Shown here in pieces: positions 7,618 to 15,960 of a stretch of 44,575 nt of DNA; position 1 is the stretch's first letter; each line of letters begins with the position of its first letter. This stretch comes from Actinomycetes bacterium. Lineage in GTDB: Bacteria; Actinomycetota; Acidimicrobiia; Acidimicrobiales; JABEUL01. The stretch is from the NCBI GenBank assembly GCA_021790815.1, contig JAJYFT010000007.1:1-44575 (forward strand), read 5' to 3'. Made by a program: the position numbers and the translations under genes. The notes under the pieces are model-generated. The model saw only the letters and a program-made list of their open reading frames with translations, was not told where the DNA came from and did no database searches.

Positions 7618-8070
7618 ATGGCAGACGAAGAGTTAGATGGTATACCAGAACTAGAAGAACTGGACGATATCGATGTGGACTTTTTAGACGAAGACATCTT
7701 AGACGAAGTGGGCATCGAAGAAGGTGATGATATTTCTCTCATTGAAGATGACGAAGACGAGATACTTGTTGCTTCTCCTGAAGTAGTTGCTGGCGAAGAA
7801 GAGTTTGAGGAAGAAGAAGATTATGGTTCAGACGATATCGAGGCCGGTCTTGATGTTATTTTAAAAAGTAAAGTTGAGGCTATATCTGAAAGTGATGATG
7901 AAGATTTTACAGATGATGAGGGTGACCTAGATTACGAGGATCGATTAGATCCTCCAATAAAAGTTCTTCCAAAACAAAAAGATGAATTTGTCTGTCAAAG
8001 TTGTTTTCTTGTTAAGAAACAGAATCAGCTTGCCGATAAAAAACGCAAGTACTGTCGAGACTGTGTGTAA
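7618..8070 (+). CDS. DUF4193-type protein: long acidic region plus C-terminal zinc ribbon
   Basis: 150-residue protein. Residues 1-110 are extremely acidic (runs of Asp/Glu) and probably disordered. The C-terminus LPKQKDEFVCQSCFLVKK followed by a second pair is a four-cysteine zinc ribbon: Cys126, Cys129, Cys146, Cys149. The motif P-K-Q-x-D-E-F-x-C-x-S-C-F-L-V is that of the actinobacterial DUF4193 family, whose members are about 100 residues; here the acidic part is enlarged. ATG 7618 has a good ribosome site AAGGAG at 7608-7613. Preceded by a 350-base regulatory-looking region. Function unknown; a nucleic-acid or polymerase partner role is possible because acidic tails and zinc ribbons are common there, but this is speculation. 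Confidence 0.85.
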   Translation: MADEELDGIPELEELDDIDVDFLDEDILDEVGIEEGDDISLIEDDEDEILVASPEVVAGEEEFEEEEDYGSDDIEAGLDVILKSKVEAISESDDEDFTDDEGDLDYEDRLDPPIKVLPKQKDEFVCQSCFLVKKQNQLADKKRKYCRDCV

Positions 8071-8123
8071 TAAAGCCCTTGATTAATGCCTGTGCATTGC
8101 AAGTTAATTTGACTATCACATGA

Positions 8124-8160
8124 AATAATATTAATAATATTGAGTACTAATAATATTAAT
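8124..8160. repeat. Short AT-rich direct repeat
   Basis: AATAATATTAAT occurs at 8124-8135 and again at 8149-8160, separated by 13 bases, in the 211-base spacer before the next gene. It might bind a regulator, or be chance in AT-rich DNA. No other feature was seen in this spacer. Confidence 0.4.
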
Positions 8161-8281
8161 CGCTAAAAGTTGAGAGTAGCATAACTTTAAATCGAGCAAA
8201 AGTTATTGGTGATGGCTAAACTAATTAGAAACAGGGCAAGAGGCAGTGAAAATTAACAACTTTAGTAAAACGTGAGATAAT

Positions 8282-8737
8282 GTGACTGAAAAAAATAAAC
8301 CTGGAATTATTGAATCTATTATTTATGTTCAAGTTGGAGCAATTCAATTGGCAAAGGAAGTCATTGAACATGCCGAGGAAGTTGGAGAGGCTCTCGTGGC
8401 TTCGAAACTACGTGTAGCAAAATCTGTTGGTAAGTTTACAATTGACTTTGGTAGTCGTGAAATTGAAGCTTTTGTTAGCAAACTATTCGGCTCAACAAAT
8501 GAACCGGTATTTGATGACGAAGTTGAGGAAATCGACGAGGATATTATGGAAAACGATGTTGAATCAATTGATGCCAACTCGCTTGCTATTCCAGGATACG
8601 ATTCTCTGGCAGCCTCTCAGGTGATACAAAGATTAAATGATTTGTCAGATGAACAGCTTAAACTAGTTGAAGATTATGAGCTGTCACATCGACAGAGACG
8701 AACAATTCTAGCCAAATTAGCTCAGCTTTCTTCGTGA
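8282..8737 (+). CDS. Conserved unknown actinobacterial protein
   Basis: 151 residues, start GTG 8282 with no evident ribosome site. The N-terminal 70 residues are predicted amphipathic helices with alternating Ala/Val and charges. A central acidic linker (about 78-96) is rich in Asp/Glu. The C-terminal 50 residues, beginning IPGYDSLAASQVIQRLNDLS and ending with an HRQRRTIL helix, resemble a short helical domain (pattern P-x-Y-D-x-L ... L-S-x-E-x-L ... YE-x-x-H) that I recall in many actinobacterial hypothetical proteins. No enzyme motif is present. It is followed by a GNAT gene after 27 bases; the two are probably co-transcribed. Function unknown. Confidence 0.75.
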   Translation: MTEKNKPGIIESIIYVQVGAIQLAKEVIEHAEEVGEALVASKLRVAKSVGKFTIDFGSREIEAFVSKLFGSTNEPVFDDEVEEIDEDIMENDVESIDANSLAIPGYDSLAASQVIQRLNDLSDEQLKLVEDYELSHRQRRTILAKLAQLSS

Positions 8738-8764
8738 CCAAATAATCTAAATGTTAGAGTATAG

Positions 8765-9295
8765 ATGGAACTGACTTCAAGATTTGCGACTTCTGGCGAC
8801 AAGGCAATTATTGACAGTATGCTTACAACTTTAGAGGCTGAAATACTCTTCGAAAGAGGCGGTCGATTATTCTTAAAGGATCTACATGCTAAGGTCGATA
8901 GATCTTTGAGCTCTTGTCTTGGCATTTCCGAAAGTAATTCCGAGATTATTTCTGACAGTAAATTTCCCAGTCCTCTTACAGTTATTTTAGGATACATTGA
9001 TGCCACATGTGTAGGGACAGTTATATTAGAAGTGGAACATCAGACTCAAGCAGAAAGTGGCACCACTGGATCATTAGCAAATATTTTGTTAATTTATGTA
9101 GTCCCCAGTTCAAGGGAATGTTTAATAGGGGAGGAACTGCTAAATGAAGCAAAAAGAGTAGCTAAAGAGTTGCTTCACTGTAACTACATTACTGGCAAGA
9201 CACTTCCAGGAGACAGAGCAGGCAAAAGCTTATTTGAAAATACTGGATTTAAAGCCCAGGTAATTACTATGGGTTGTTCGCTGGAAAACTCTTAA
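8765..9295 (+). CDS. GNAT-family N-acetyltransferase
   Basis: 176-residue protein of the GCN5-related fold, transferring an acetyl group from acetyl-CoA to an unknown amine. Support comes from ILLIYVVPSSRECLIGEELL (about 108-127), which is the beta4/alpha3 CoA-binding region, and from the C-terminal LPGDRAGKSLFENTGFKAQ typical of GNATs. The usual R/Q-x-x-G-x-G/A pyrophosphate loop is degenerate (SSRECLIG), so acetyl-CoA binding may be altered. ATG 8765 is the only sensible start. The 3' end overlaps the converging gene by 29 bases. Family assignment fairly firm, substrate unknown. Confidence 0.78.
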   Translation: MELTSRFATSGDKAIIDSMLTTLEAEILFERGGRLFLKDLHAKVDRSLSSCLGISESNSEIISDSKFPSPLTVILGYIDATCVGTVILEVEHQTQAESGTTGSLANILLIYVVPSSRECLIGEELLNEAKRVAKELLHCNYITGKTLPGDRAGKSLFENTGFKAQVITMGCSLENS

Positions 9296-10511
9296 CAATT
9301 ACTCCTCCATGGGTAGGCCTTGGTGGGGGAGGAATCTTAAGCCCAATTATTTGAGCCAACTGAGGGACTAATCCAGCTAATTTCTTAGAAGTTCTCTCAA
9401 CTTCACCGGTTGCATCTTCTGGAACCGATGCAGGCTTTATTAATTTTCTAATTGGGGCTTGCGATGCAGCTTCAACCAGTTCTATCCACTCCGTTGGATT
9501 TAAATCCTTGTTCAAAGCAGCTGAGACCTTCGATGCCAAGAGCTCGGCAACTTGGTTGTCCAAGCTAACTGAGTGATCTGGAGATTTTGCAGAGAGCTCC
9601 AACGCTTCTTTTAGCTTTCCGGATTCGGTGAATGACTTAACTTGACCTTGCCATGATGCACCAACATCACTTATCTTTTTGCTTAATCTTTTCTTAAGCT
9701 CGGTTACGATTTTACGTTCCTCTTCATCGCACGGATGAGCTGAAACTATTAAAGATCGTAAATCTTTTAAAGTAACCCTTTCAAGCTTTAAAATTGCATC
9801 AGCCCTATCTCTCCATAGCGCATTACGTATTTGTGGCATTAATCGTTCTGCAATAGCAAGCAAAGGAGTTTCAATAATCGGAGGAAGATTCTTCTCTTTG
9901 GCTTCTTTTTGTTGGTTGGCAATTGCTTCTCTTACGGCTGGTAATCCACCATCAAATAGGTAGTCTGCAATTGGACGTTCTTGAATTTCGAGCGAAAACA
10001 TGAGTCTGTCCCTATGGAAGGTACCAACTACGATCGGTTCTGGCTTATGCCGATTCGCTATTCTCTTGTCGTTAGATCTTTCACGAGATCCATCACGAGC
10101 CTTGTCACGACTGTTATCACGATTGTTTCCCAATACATTGTTAGTCCGATGTTCACGTTTTTGAGAATGATCTCGCTCAGGATCATCTTTATTGGTACGG
10201 GGCTTACGCGCCTTTGTTTGCTGTTTTTTTGCAACTAAGGTTGCTGTGACTCCTGCTTTAAACTGTCTTGGACCCAATATTTCAATGTCACTTAAAGACT
10301 CAATTTTCTTCGAGCTTTTGATCGCTGAAACAATTTGGACACCATCGAGCCAAGATTCAAACTCGGCCTTGAAAACTTCGCCTACGACAGCATCACTCCC
10401 AACAATATTCGGATCGACGACTCCTCTTGGTTCTTTTGCTCCTTTTGCGCGCCAAGTGAAAGAACCGTCGTTGCGTTTTGATGTTATCTCAATCTCAATA
10501 TGATTTGCCAT
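9267..10511 (-). CDS. Actinobacterial protein with basic/Arg-rich linker, possible RNA-binding
   Basis: 414-residue cytoplasmic protein that I recognise only as a conserved actinobacterial family of unknown function. An N-terminal beta-rich domain (1-95; IEIEITSKRNDGSFTWRAKG) may be a small OB/KOW-like barrel. Residues 96-160 form a low-complexity Arg/Asp/Asn/Lys linker of the kind that binds RNA. The rest (165-400) is helical, with FHRDRLMFSLEIQERPIADY and LRSLIVSAHPCDEEER being typical segments. A Pro-rich tail follows. It converges on the GNAT gene with a 29-base overlap and is divergent from the HtrA gene with only about 50 bases between starts. Function is unproven. Confidence 0.75.
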   Translation of the reverse strand: MANHIEIEITSKRNDGSFTWRAKGAKEPRGVVDPNIVGSDAVVGEVFKAEFESWLDGVQIVSAIKSSKKIESLSDIEILGPRQFKAGVTATLVAKKQQTKARKPRTNKDDPERDHSQKREHRTNNVLGNNRDNSRDKARDGSRERSNDKRIANRHKPEPIVVGTFHRDRLMFSLEIQERPIADYLFDGGLPAVREAIANQQKEAKEKNLPPIIETPLLAIAERLMPQIRNALWRDRADAILKLERVTLKDLRSLIVSAHPCDEEERKIVTELKKRLSKKISDVGASWQGQVKSFTESGKLKEALELSAKSPDHSVSLDNQVAELLASKVSAALNKDLNPTEWIELVEAASQAPIRKLIKPASVPEDATGEVERTSKKLAGLVPQLAQIIGLKIPPPPRPTHGGVIVKSFPANNP

Positions 10512-10560
10512 AATTTACTGCTTTTACAACCTCTACGAATTGTTCCAGATAGAACCTTAA

Positions 10561-11763
10561 ATGTTTAAAAGTTTTACCATAAGTCCAACGCAAGCCACTA
10601 AAGTTAGGTATCGTTTAAATGTGCCAATTAACGATGAACCCGTGACTTCACCTAAAGATAATACCCCGAAAACCAATAGTAATTTTATAAATGTAATCTA
10701 TGTCGTGATTTTAGCGGCACTCGTAGGGGGAATAGTTGGTGGTATGACGACGTTTTTAATCTACAAGGCTACTGGAATCAAGACTGAAATCTTTCGTCCA
10801 AACCAGAGCATAATAGTTGAGCCTACTAGTTCGGAGATAAGAGCAGTGGTAAATAAAGTCGAACCTTCCGTTGTTTCAATTGTTGCATCGTCTGCAAATG
10901 GGTCGTCTAATCAGGGAACTGGCATGGTTGTTGGCAATGGAACATTTGTTCTAACAAACAATCATGTAATAGCTGGTGCAAATCAAATTGAAGTTACTCA
11001 GTATTCGAGCGGAAATTCATTCGGAGCAACCGTTGTTGGAAGCGATTCGACTGATGATTTAGCACTGCTTACATTGACAAATTCTCCACAGCTTCCCGCC
11101 GTGACATTTGCAGCCTCAAAAAATGTATCCGTAGGGGAGTACGTAATCGCGATTGGTAATGCGTTAGACCTTTCAGGCCAGCCAACGGTTACATCTGGAA
11201 TAGTGTCAGCGCTTGGAAGAACGATTCCAGCAGGTGAGTTGTCATCAGGATTGGAAGTTACCTTAACCAACATGATTCAAACCGATGCTCCAATAAATTC
11301 AGGAAACTCTGGTGGGCCTTTACTTAATCTTGATGGTCAAGTGATTGGGATGAACACTGCAGCTGCTACTTCAACACCAGGAAATGCAGCTACACAAAAT
11401 ATTGGCTTCGCAATTGCCTCAAATGAGCTCCAAAACCAGTTGCCTCTCCTCCAGGCAGGCAAAAATATAACTCCAGGAGTAAATTTAGGCGTTGTGACCT
11501 CTAACCTAAATGCAACAGAAAAGTCTTACTTTGGGATCGAAAGCAGTCTAAATTACGGTGCGCTTGTCGAAGGTGTTACGCCCGGTAGCCCAGCCCAACA
11601 AGCAGGTATTCACGTAGGGGATGTAATTATTATGATTGAGCAGACACGAATTAGCAATACATCTGATTTGACAAGCATTCTTCAATCAATCGCCCCACAA
11701 GGTTCAATCCAGGTAACGATAGTCAGGAAGACCCAGCAAGTCCAGTTGCAAATCGGACTATAA
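10561..11763 (+). CDS. HtrA/DegP-type trypsin-like serine protease with PDZ domain
   Basis: Membrane-anchored quality-control protease acting outside the cytoplasmic membrane. The 400-residue protein has a cytoplasmic head (1-44), one membrane helix (45-68), an S1C protease domain and a C-terminal PDZ domain (about 310-400; GVTPGSPAQQAGIHVGD). The catalytic triad is visible: His135 in TNNHVIAG, Asp166 in STDDLALL, Ser250 in INSGNSGGPL. All residues needed for activity are present. ATG 10561 is preceded by an AT-rich stretch without a strong ribosome site. Not clearly in an operon; the next gene begins 158 bases later. Likely stress-regulated, although no operator was recognised. Confidence 0.95.
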   Translation: MFKSFTISPTQATKVRYRLNVPINDEPVTSPKDNTPKTNSNFINVIYVVILAALVGGIVGGMTTFLIYKATGIKTEIFRPNQSIIVEPTSSEIRAVVNKVEPSVVSIVASSANGSSNQGTGMVVGNGTFVLTNNHVIAGANQIEVTQYSSGNSFGATVVGSDSTDDLALLTLTNSPQLPAVTFAASKNVSVGEYVIAIGNALDLSGQPTVTSGIVSALGRTIPAGELSSGLEVTLTNMIQTDAPINSGNSGGPLLNLDGQVIGMNTAAATSTPGNAATQNIGFAIASNELQNQLPLLQAGKNITPGVNLGVVTSNLNATEKSYFGIESSLNYGALVEGVTPGSPAQQAGIHVGDVIIMIEQTRISNTSDLTSILQSIAPQGSIQVTIVRKTQQVQLQIGL

Positions 11764-11921
11764 GAAGAATCTATTTAAACCGCCTATAATGTATCTTCTG
11801 TAAAGTCGTATTAGTCAAGAGCTCTCTTAGATTGCTGCACTCCCTCATTTCGTAGGCAACAGAGAAATATCTCTAAACAGCTACTCTCAAGCAATTACAT
11901 TGTGCATAGAATAGAAACTGT

Positions 11922-12344
11922 ATGGGATTTGAAATGAAATTCGCAACGTCTGGTGATACGAGAGTTGTTTCTCGTCATGAAGGTGTCGTAACGGTTGGTT
12001 TAAAGCCATTTCGCTACCTTGGTGCATCAATGCTCCTACTTGGAGTAGCTCTTCCCAAATTACCTGGTCACTCCTTTATAAGATGCCCACTCTTGGCATC
12101 TACTGGCATACCATGTCCCTTTTGTGGAATGACAACTAGTGTAGAAGCTCTCTTGCGAGGCAATTTAATTGGGTCACTGGAATCCAATCCATTTGGAATC
12201 CTTGTCGTACTAGTTGCTTTAACTATTCTACTAATACCATCATTAAAGACTTTTGTGTTCTCGTCAAGACATGCAAAATTCTACATTCCACTGTTTCTAT
12301 TAGCATCTTGGATATTTCAGCTTTTTAGATTTCATATTCTTTGA
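11922..12344 (+). CDS. DUF2752 membrane protein
   Basis: 140 residues with about three membrane segments (33-50, 85-107, 118-136). The family signature CPFCGMTTS with Cys65 and Cys68 sits between the first two helices and is followed by LRGNLIGSLESNPFG, also typical of DUF2752. The CPxCG pair could bind metal or form a redox pair; the biochemical role of the family is unknown to me. An alternative start at ATG 11934 would remove four residues. It precedes a DUF4190 protein and an RDD protein, a combination of small membrane proteins that recurs in actinobacteria. Confidence 0.85.
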   Translation: MGFEMKFATSGDTRVVSRHEGVVTVGLKPFRYLGASMLLLGVALPKLPGHSFIRCPLLASTGIPCPFCGMTTSVEALLRGNLIGSLESNPFGILVVLVALTILLIPSLKTFVFSSRHAKFYIPLFLLASWIFQLFRFHIL

Positions 12345-12450
12345 TAAAGGTTTTAGCAAGCTCTTGTGGTAGGCTCCAATTTAAAATGTTTAAGAACTAA
12401 CCAAAAGTTCGGAATTATTTACTATGGAAAGTGATATATGAAAGTGAGAC

Positions 12451-13179
12451 ATGATGGTTGAGACTCCCAATCCTCAATCTTCTAAAAATGAAGATGGTGA
12501 AAACAAGCCTGCATACGATGAATTTTTTCAACAAAGTACAAATAACGTTGAAAGCAATTTGGAAGATGTTCCTGCGACTATTGATCAACAAGATGCTTTG
12601 AACAACCCTGAACAGTACCAGACAATTGCTGAGAGTTCACAAGGATACACTCCCTACTCGCCACCAGCTACACCAACTTTTCCTCAACAGAATCCTTACT
12701 CCATTCCTCAGCCTGTTTCTCCTAATATCCAAGCACCTCTAAATCAACCTGGCTCGCCTCCTACATATGGTCAGCCATATGGTTCTCCTCCAGGATTTGC
12801 TCCACAAACCGGATACGGCCCACCACCTGGATTTAGCTCAACGCCACCGATGGGGATGCCTCAGATGCCTCCAGGATACATGCCACCCCAGTATCCTCCC
12901 TCATACGGCATGTCCCCTTACCCCTACCCCCAGCGTCCTTACTCTGTTTCAACAAATGGCTTTGCAATTGCGTCATTGGTCCTTGGAATCATTTGGGTTG
13001 ATTGGGTTGGATCGGTCCTTGCGGTCATTTTTGGTCATGTCGCTCTCGTTCAAATAAAACGTCGCCAACAACAAGGGCGAGGGTTAGCGATTGCTGGGCT
13101 TGTATTAGGGTACATTGGAATCATAGTTCTTGTTGTAGTCATCGTTGCTGCTATTGTTTCCAGCAATAATACTGGTTAA
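12451..13179 (+). CDS. Proline-rich DUF4190 membrane protein
   Basis: 242 residues. The first 60 are polar and acidic; 66-165 is low-complexity Pro/Gln/Tyr/Gly (repeated YGQPYG, PPGF and PPGYMPP units); then come two hydrophobic helices (171-199 and 212-237) separated by the basic loop QIKRRQQQGRG. The helix-loop-helix GFAIASLVLGI ... FGHVALVQIKRR ... GLAIAGLVLGYIG is the DUF4190 hallmark. The long tail is probably cytoplasmic. A second ATG at 12454 is equally possible as start. The tail resembles that of the next gene's product, so the two may share a binding partner or assemble together (inference). Confidence 0.85.
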   Translation: MMVETPNPQSSKNEDGENKPAYDEFFQQSTNNVESNLEDVPATIDQQDALNNPEQYQTIAESSQGYTPYSPPATPTFPQQNPYSIPQPVSPNIQAPLNQPGSPPTYGQPYGSPPGFAPQTGYGPPPGFSSTPPMGMPQMPPGYMPPQYPPSYGMSPYPYPQRPYSVSTNGFAIASLVLGIIWVDWVGSVLAVIFGHVALVQIKRRQQQGRGLAIAGLVLGYIGIIVLVVVIVAAIVSSNNTG

Positions 13180-13344
13180 GTCTGTAAAAAGCTCCACTAT
13201 GTGACAATAAATGTACTGTTTATGTGTGCATAATTCCAAACATTTAAACAAATACTTTCATTTTGCACTTAATTAGGTTATTATGTTTACTAACACTATT
13301 GAATAGTAAAAATTACTTTAATTATGGAGTAATTTATAGCCAAC

Positions 13345-13374
13345 TTGATAGTCATGGTGGCAGAAGATTATAGT
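13345..13374 (+). promoter_or_regulatory. Promoter of the RDD gene
   Basis: TTGATA (13345-13350) and TATAGT (13369-13374) are separated by 18 bases, close to a housekeeping sigma consensus. Transcription would begin near 13381, leaving a 20-base leader with ribosome site AGGGAGG (13389-13395) before ATG 13401. Confidence 0.6.
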
Positions 13375-13400
13375 TAAAATTTAGCTTCAGGGAGGCATAC

Positions 13401-14096
13401 ATGTCAGATCCAAATTTTCCAGGAGGTCAAAATCCTCAAGGTGGCACTCCATATACCCAAGGCGTCCCGCCTTCCGTTCCACCTCAGCAACCAATGGGAC
13501 AACCTGGTTACCCACCTCCGCAGGGATACGGCCAGCCGTATGGTCAACCAATGGGACAACCAGGTGGTTACATGCCACCTCCAAGCAATTTCGGTCAAGG
13601 GTCAAATCCAGCGACTTCGATTTGGGGAAAGCGAGCCATTGCATACATAATTGACTACTTAATACTGCTCATTCCAAATATCATAATATATTCGATTTTT
13701 GCATTTGTTGTATTTTCTTCATCCGCTGCTACATACACATACGCTCCCAATGGAGTTCCCACTTATTCACCAGGAGCATCTACATCAATATTCGTTATTA
13801 TGATTGTTACAATGCTAGTGATAGCAATCTTAGACATGTTTTACTTTGCATACTTTGATGGACAAACTGATGGCGGTACAATTGGGAAGAAAGTGATGAA
13901 AATTGCAGTTAGAGATGCGAATACTGGTCAGAGGCCAACTTTAGTAATGGCTGGACTTAGGATGTTAGTTTTTGGCTTGCTTTTTGCTTTCTGCTATATA
14001 CCTGGAATCATAAATGCACTTTGGCCATTATGGGGTGCAGGTGGAAAAGCTTGGCATGACATGATTACAAATACTCAAATTGTTGAAGTAGGTTAA
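13401..14096 (+). CDS. RDD-family membrane protein with proline/glutamine-rich N-terminus
   Basis: 231 residues. Residues 1-72 are Pro/Gln/Gly/Tyr-rich with repeated GQP and YGQPYGQPMGQP units. The RDD domain follows: IWGKRAIAYIIDYLILLIPN (Arg78, Asp85 of the R..D signature), about three membrane helices (80-105, 128-152, 185-207) and the C-terminal KAWHDMITNTQIV. The region GGTIGKKVMKIAVRDANTG is the conserved middle motif. RDD proteins are small integral membrane proteins, some linked to ion transport; no specific function can be claimed here. ATG 13401 has a strong ribosome site and its own promoter, so it need not be co-transcribed with the DUF4190 gene. Confidence 0.9.
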   Translation: MSDPNFPGGQNPQGGTPYTQGVPPSVPPQQPMGQPGYPPPQGYGQPYGQPMGQPGGYMPPPSNFGQGSNPATSIWGKRAIAYIIDYLILLIPNIIIYSIFAFVVFSSSAATYTYAPNGVPTYSPGASTSIFVIMIVTMLVIAILDMFYFAYFDGQTDGGTIGKKVMKIAVRDANTGQRPTLVMAGLRMLVFGLLFAFCYIPGIINALWPLWGAGGKAWHDMITNTQIVEVG

Positions 14097-14132
14097 CTCT
14101 TTCAAATACATACTAAAGATTCAATCACGTAT

Positions 14133-14193
14133 CCACATTAAAGTAATTGCACACTTTGGTTGTGTTTGATTTCGAAAGGATTGTTTAATGTGG
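14133..14193. repeat. 10-base inverted repeat in the 306-base spacer after the RDD gene
   Basis: CCACATTAAA (14133-14142) and TTTAATGTGG (14184-14193) are perfect inverse copies. The 41-base interval contains a smaller ACAC/GTGT hairpin (14151-14165). It lies 37 bases after the RDD stop and could be a 3' RNA structure or an operator pair. There is no T-run, so it is not a classical terminator. The rest of this spacer (14097-14402) holds no ORF. Confidence 0.45.
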
Positions 14194-14390
14194 GTACCGT
14201 TATATTGAGCATATTTGAGGATGATGTACCTAAAATCGAATACGCGTTGTTAGTGCTGTAAAATTGTAACTGTTTTTTTGTGGTCATTGAAATTAAATAC
14301 TGCTACCAACAAACATCTAATTGTTCTGACATTGGTTGCAGTTCTAAATTATCCTTGCATACGCCTTTCGGTGTTCCACCAAAATAGGGT

Positions 14391-14396
14391 TAATAT
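14391..14396 (+). promoter_or_regulatory. Possible -10 box of a leaderless ABC permease transcript
   Basis: TAATAT lies 6 bases before the GTG start at 14403 and no ribosome site exists between them. Transcription starting at or next to the start codon would give a leaderless message, a common arrangement in actinobacteria. The -35 region is not convincing. Confidence 0.4.
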
Positions 14397-14402
14397 TTAG
14401 CT

Positions 14403-15173
14403 GTGAAATCATTATCATATCTTCTACTACAAATTAAAGATGAACAGAAAAGCTTTTGGCGAAACGTTCCTGCATGGGTTTTCACGTTCTTATTTACGAT
14501 ACTTTTTCTAGTACTTTTCAGTGCGTTAGCTGGAAACTCTAAGATTCAGACACTAAATGGAATTAAATTTGAAGATTACTATGTGCCGTCAATAATTACA
14601 CTTGGAATTATTAGTTCATGTTATACATCGCTTGCTATGACTTTAATTTCGCGGCGGGAATCTGGAAACCTAAAAGCACTTCGAGCGACACCAATTTCTC
14701 CAATAATATATCTTGGTGGATTAATAGGCAGTGCATTAATTGTGAGCTTAATATTGGTAATTATAACGGTTTCCTTTGGTATTAGCGTCTACGGCACTTC
14801 TTTCCCCCACCATTTAGTTGCTTTATTTATTTCTTTAGCTGTTGGTACATTCGCATTTTGTTCATTTGGAATAGCAGTATCGTCAATTATTCCTAATCAA
14901 GAGGCAGCTCCTGCAGTAATTAACGGAATTATCTTGCCTTTATATTTCATATCAGGAACATTTTATGCACTTGGGAATTCAACACTTTTAGCAAGAATAG
15001 CTATGTACTTTCCCGTAAGGCCATTCATACTGTCAGTATTTACTTCTTTCGATCCACTTAACAACTCAAACGGTTATGATATGCATGCGCTTCTTTCTCT
15101 ACTAGCATGGGGTGTAATCTCAGCACTATTTTCGGCATATAGGTTTCGGTTTTTGCCTAAACAGGCACATTAA
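14403..15173 (+). CDS. ABC-2 type transporter permease
   Basis: 256-residue integral membrane protein with about six hydrophobic segments. The start MKSLSYLLLQIKDEQKSFWRN followed by a membrane helix, and the central LISRRESGNLKALRATPISP, are typical of ABC-2 permeases: an EXXE-like cytoplasmic loop and the R..G..k.lratP motif. Substrates of this family include drugs, polysaccharides and lipids; none is indicated here. No ATP-binding subunit gene lies next to it: the upstream gene is an RDD protein 306 bases away and prcA converges from the other side. It must pair with an ATPase encoded elsewhere, or be an orphan. Confidence 0.85.
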   Translation: MKSLSYLLLQIKDEQKSFWRNVPAWVFTFLFTILFLVLFSALAGNSKIQTLNGIKFEDYYVPSIITLGIISSCYTSLAMTLISRRESGNLKALRATPISPIIYLGGLIGSALIVSLILVIITVSFGISVYGTSFPHHLVALFISLAVGTFAFCSFGIAVSSIIPNQEAAPAVINGIILPLYFISGTFYALGNSTLLARIAMYFPVRPFILSVFTSFDPLNNSNGYDMHALLSLLAWGVISALFSAYRFRFLPKQAH

Positions 15174-15225
15174 TTTTCTGTTATCACAAGATATGGTGAC
15201 AAAGAATCACTCGTAATGTTTCTTG

Positions 15226-15960
15226 CTAAACGTTATCTTCGACTTCAGCACTTCCACCCTTAGTTACACGACCTTCTTTGACTATGTCTATAAAAGGAAC
15301 TAACTCTTCATTAGAAATTCGCTTGAATACCCTTCTTTTGCCATTTTCTTTTAGAACTGCCACCTCTAACTCTTCGGGCGACAGGAGGCGTTCTTCACCT
15401 GAGAGAGCATCTATTACAGCTACAAGAGCTTCATCGATAGTCCACGCGTCATGGTAAAGCGGTTCCGCCCTTTCTCTAAGTGTCTCAGCCTCTCCCCCTA
15501 AAACAACCATCCTGTCCTCGTCTGCTACCGTTCCATCGTAAGAAATATGATAAAGCTCATTGGGTCTACCATGGTTACCCAACTCAGCTACCAATATTTC
15601 GACCTCTAAAGGTTTCATCTCATGCGTAAACACTTGGCCAAGATACTGTGCATAAAGATTAGCTAAACTACGCCCATCCACATCATCCCTTGAATACGTA
15701 TAACCTCTAATGTCGGCATGTCGAACTCCAGCTACTCGTAGCTGATCAAACTCGTTGTACTTTCCAACACCTGCAAACGCTATTCGATCATAAATCTCAC
15801 TTATCTTGTGTAAGGTTTTAGATGGATTTTCTGCAGCAATAAGAATTCCATCTCCACAGTTTGTGGCAATTAAACTCCTGCCACGAGAAATTCCTTTTTG
15901 GGCATACTCAGCCCTATCTTTCATTATCTGTTCAGGAGCTACATAAAATGGCATTGTCAT
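15226..15960 (-). CDS. prcA: Proteasome alpha subunit
   Basis: Outer-ring subunit of the 20S proteasome, forming the gated entry and the docking surface for Mpa. The 244-residue protein starts MTMPFYVAPEQIMKDRAEYA, the gate and H0 helix region, and continues with FKVENPS-like AAENPSKTLHKISEIYDRIAF and YAQYLGQVFTHEMKPLEVEI, conserved in actinobacterial PrcA. The C-terminus has an acidic extension. The start codon overlaps the prcB stop by four bases (ATGA), so translation is coupled and equal amounts of alpha and beta are likely. It is the last gene of the operon; no pafA follows. Confidence 0.96.
   Translation of the reverse strand: MTMPFYVAPEQIMKDRAEYAQKGISRGRSLIATNCGDGILIAAENPSKTLHKISEIYDRIAFAGVGKYNEFDQLRVAGVRHADIRGYTYSRDDVDGRSLANLYAQYLGQVFTHEMKPLEVEILVAELGNHGRPNELYHISYDGTVADEDRMVVLGGEAETLRERAEPLYHDAWTIDEALVAVIDALSGEERLLSPEELEVAVLKENGKRRVFKRISNEELVPFIDIVKEGRVTKGGSAEVEDNV

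Noticed and set aside
15174-15225. Terminator between the ABC permease and prcA
   Set aside because: TTATCAC/GTGACAA is a weak stem with a mismatch and no T-run; not enough to call.
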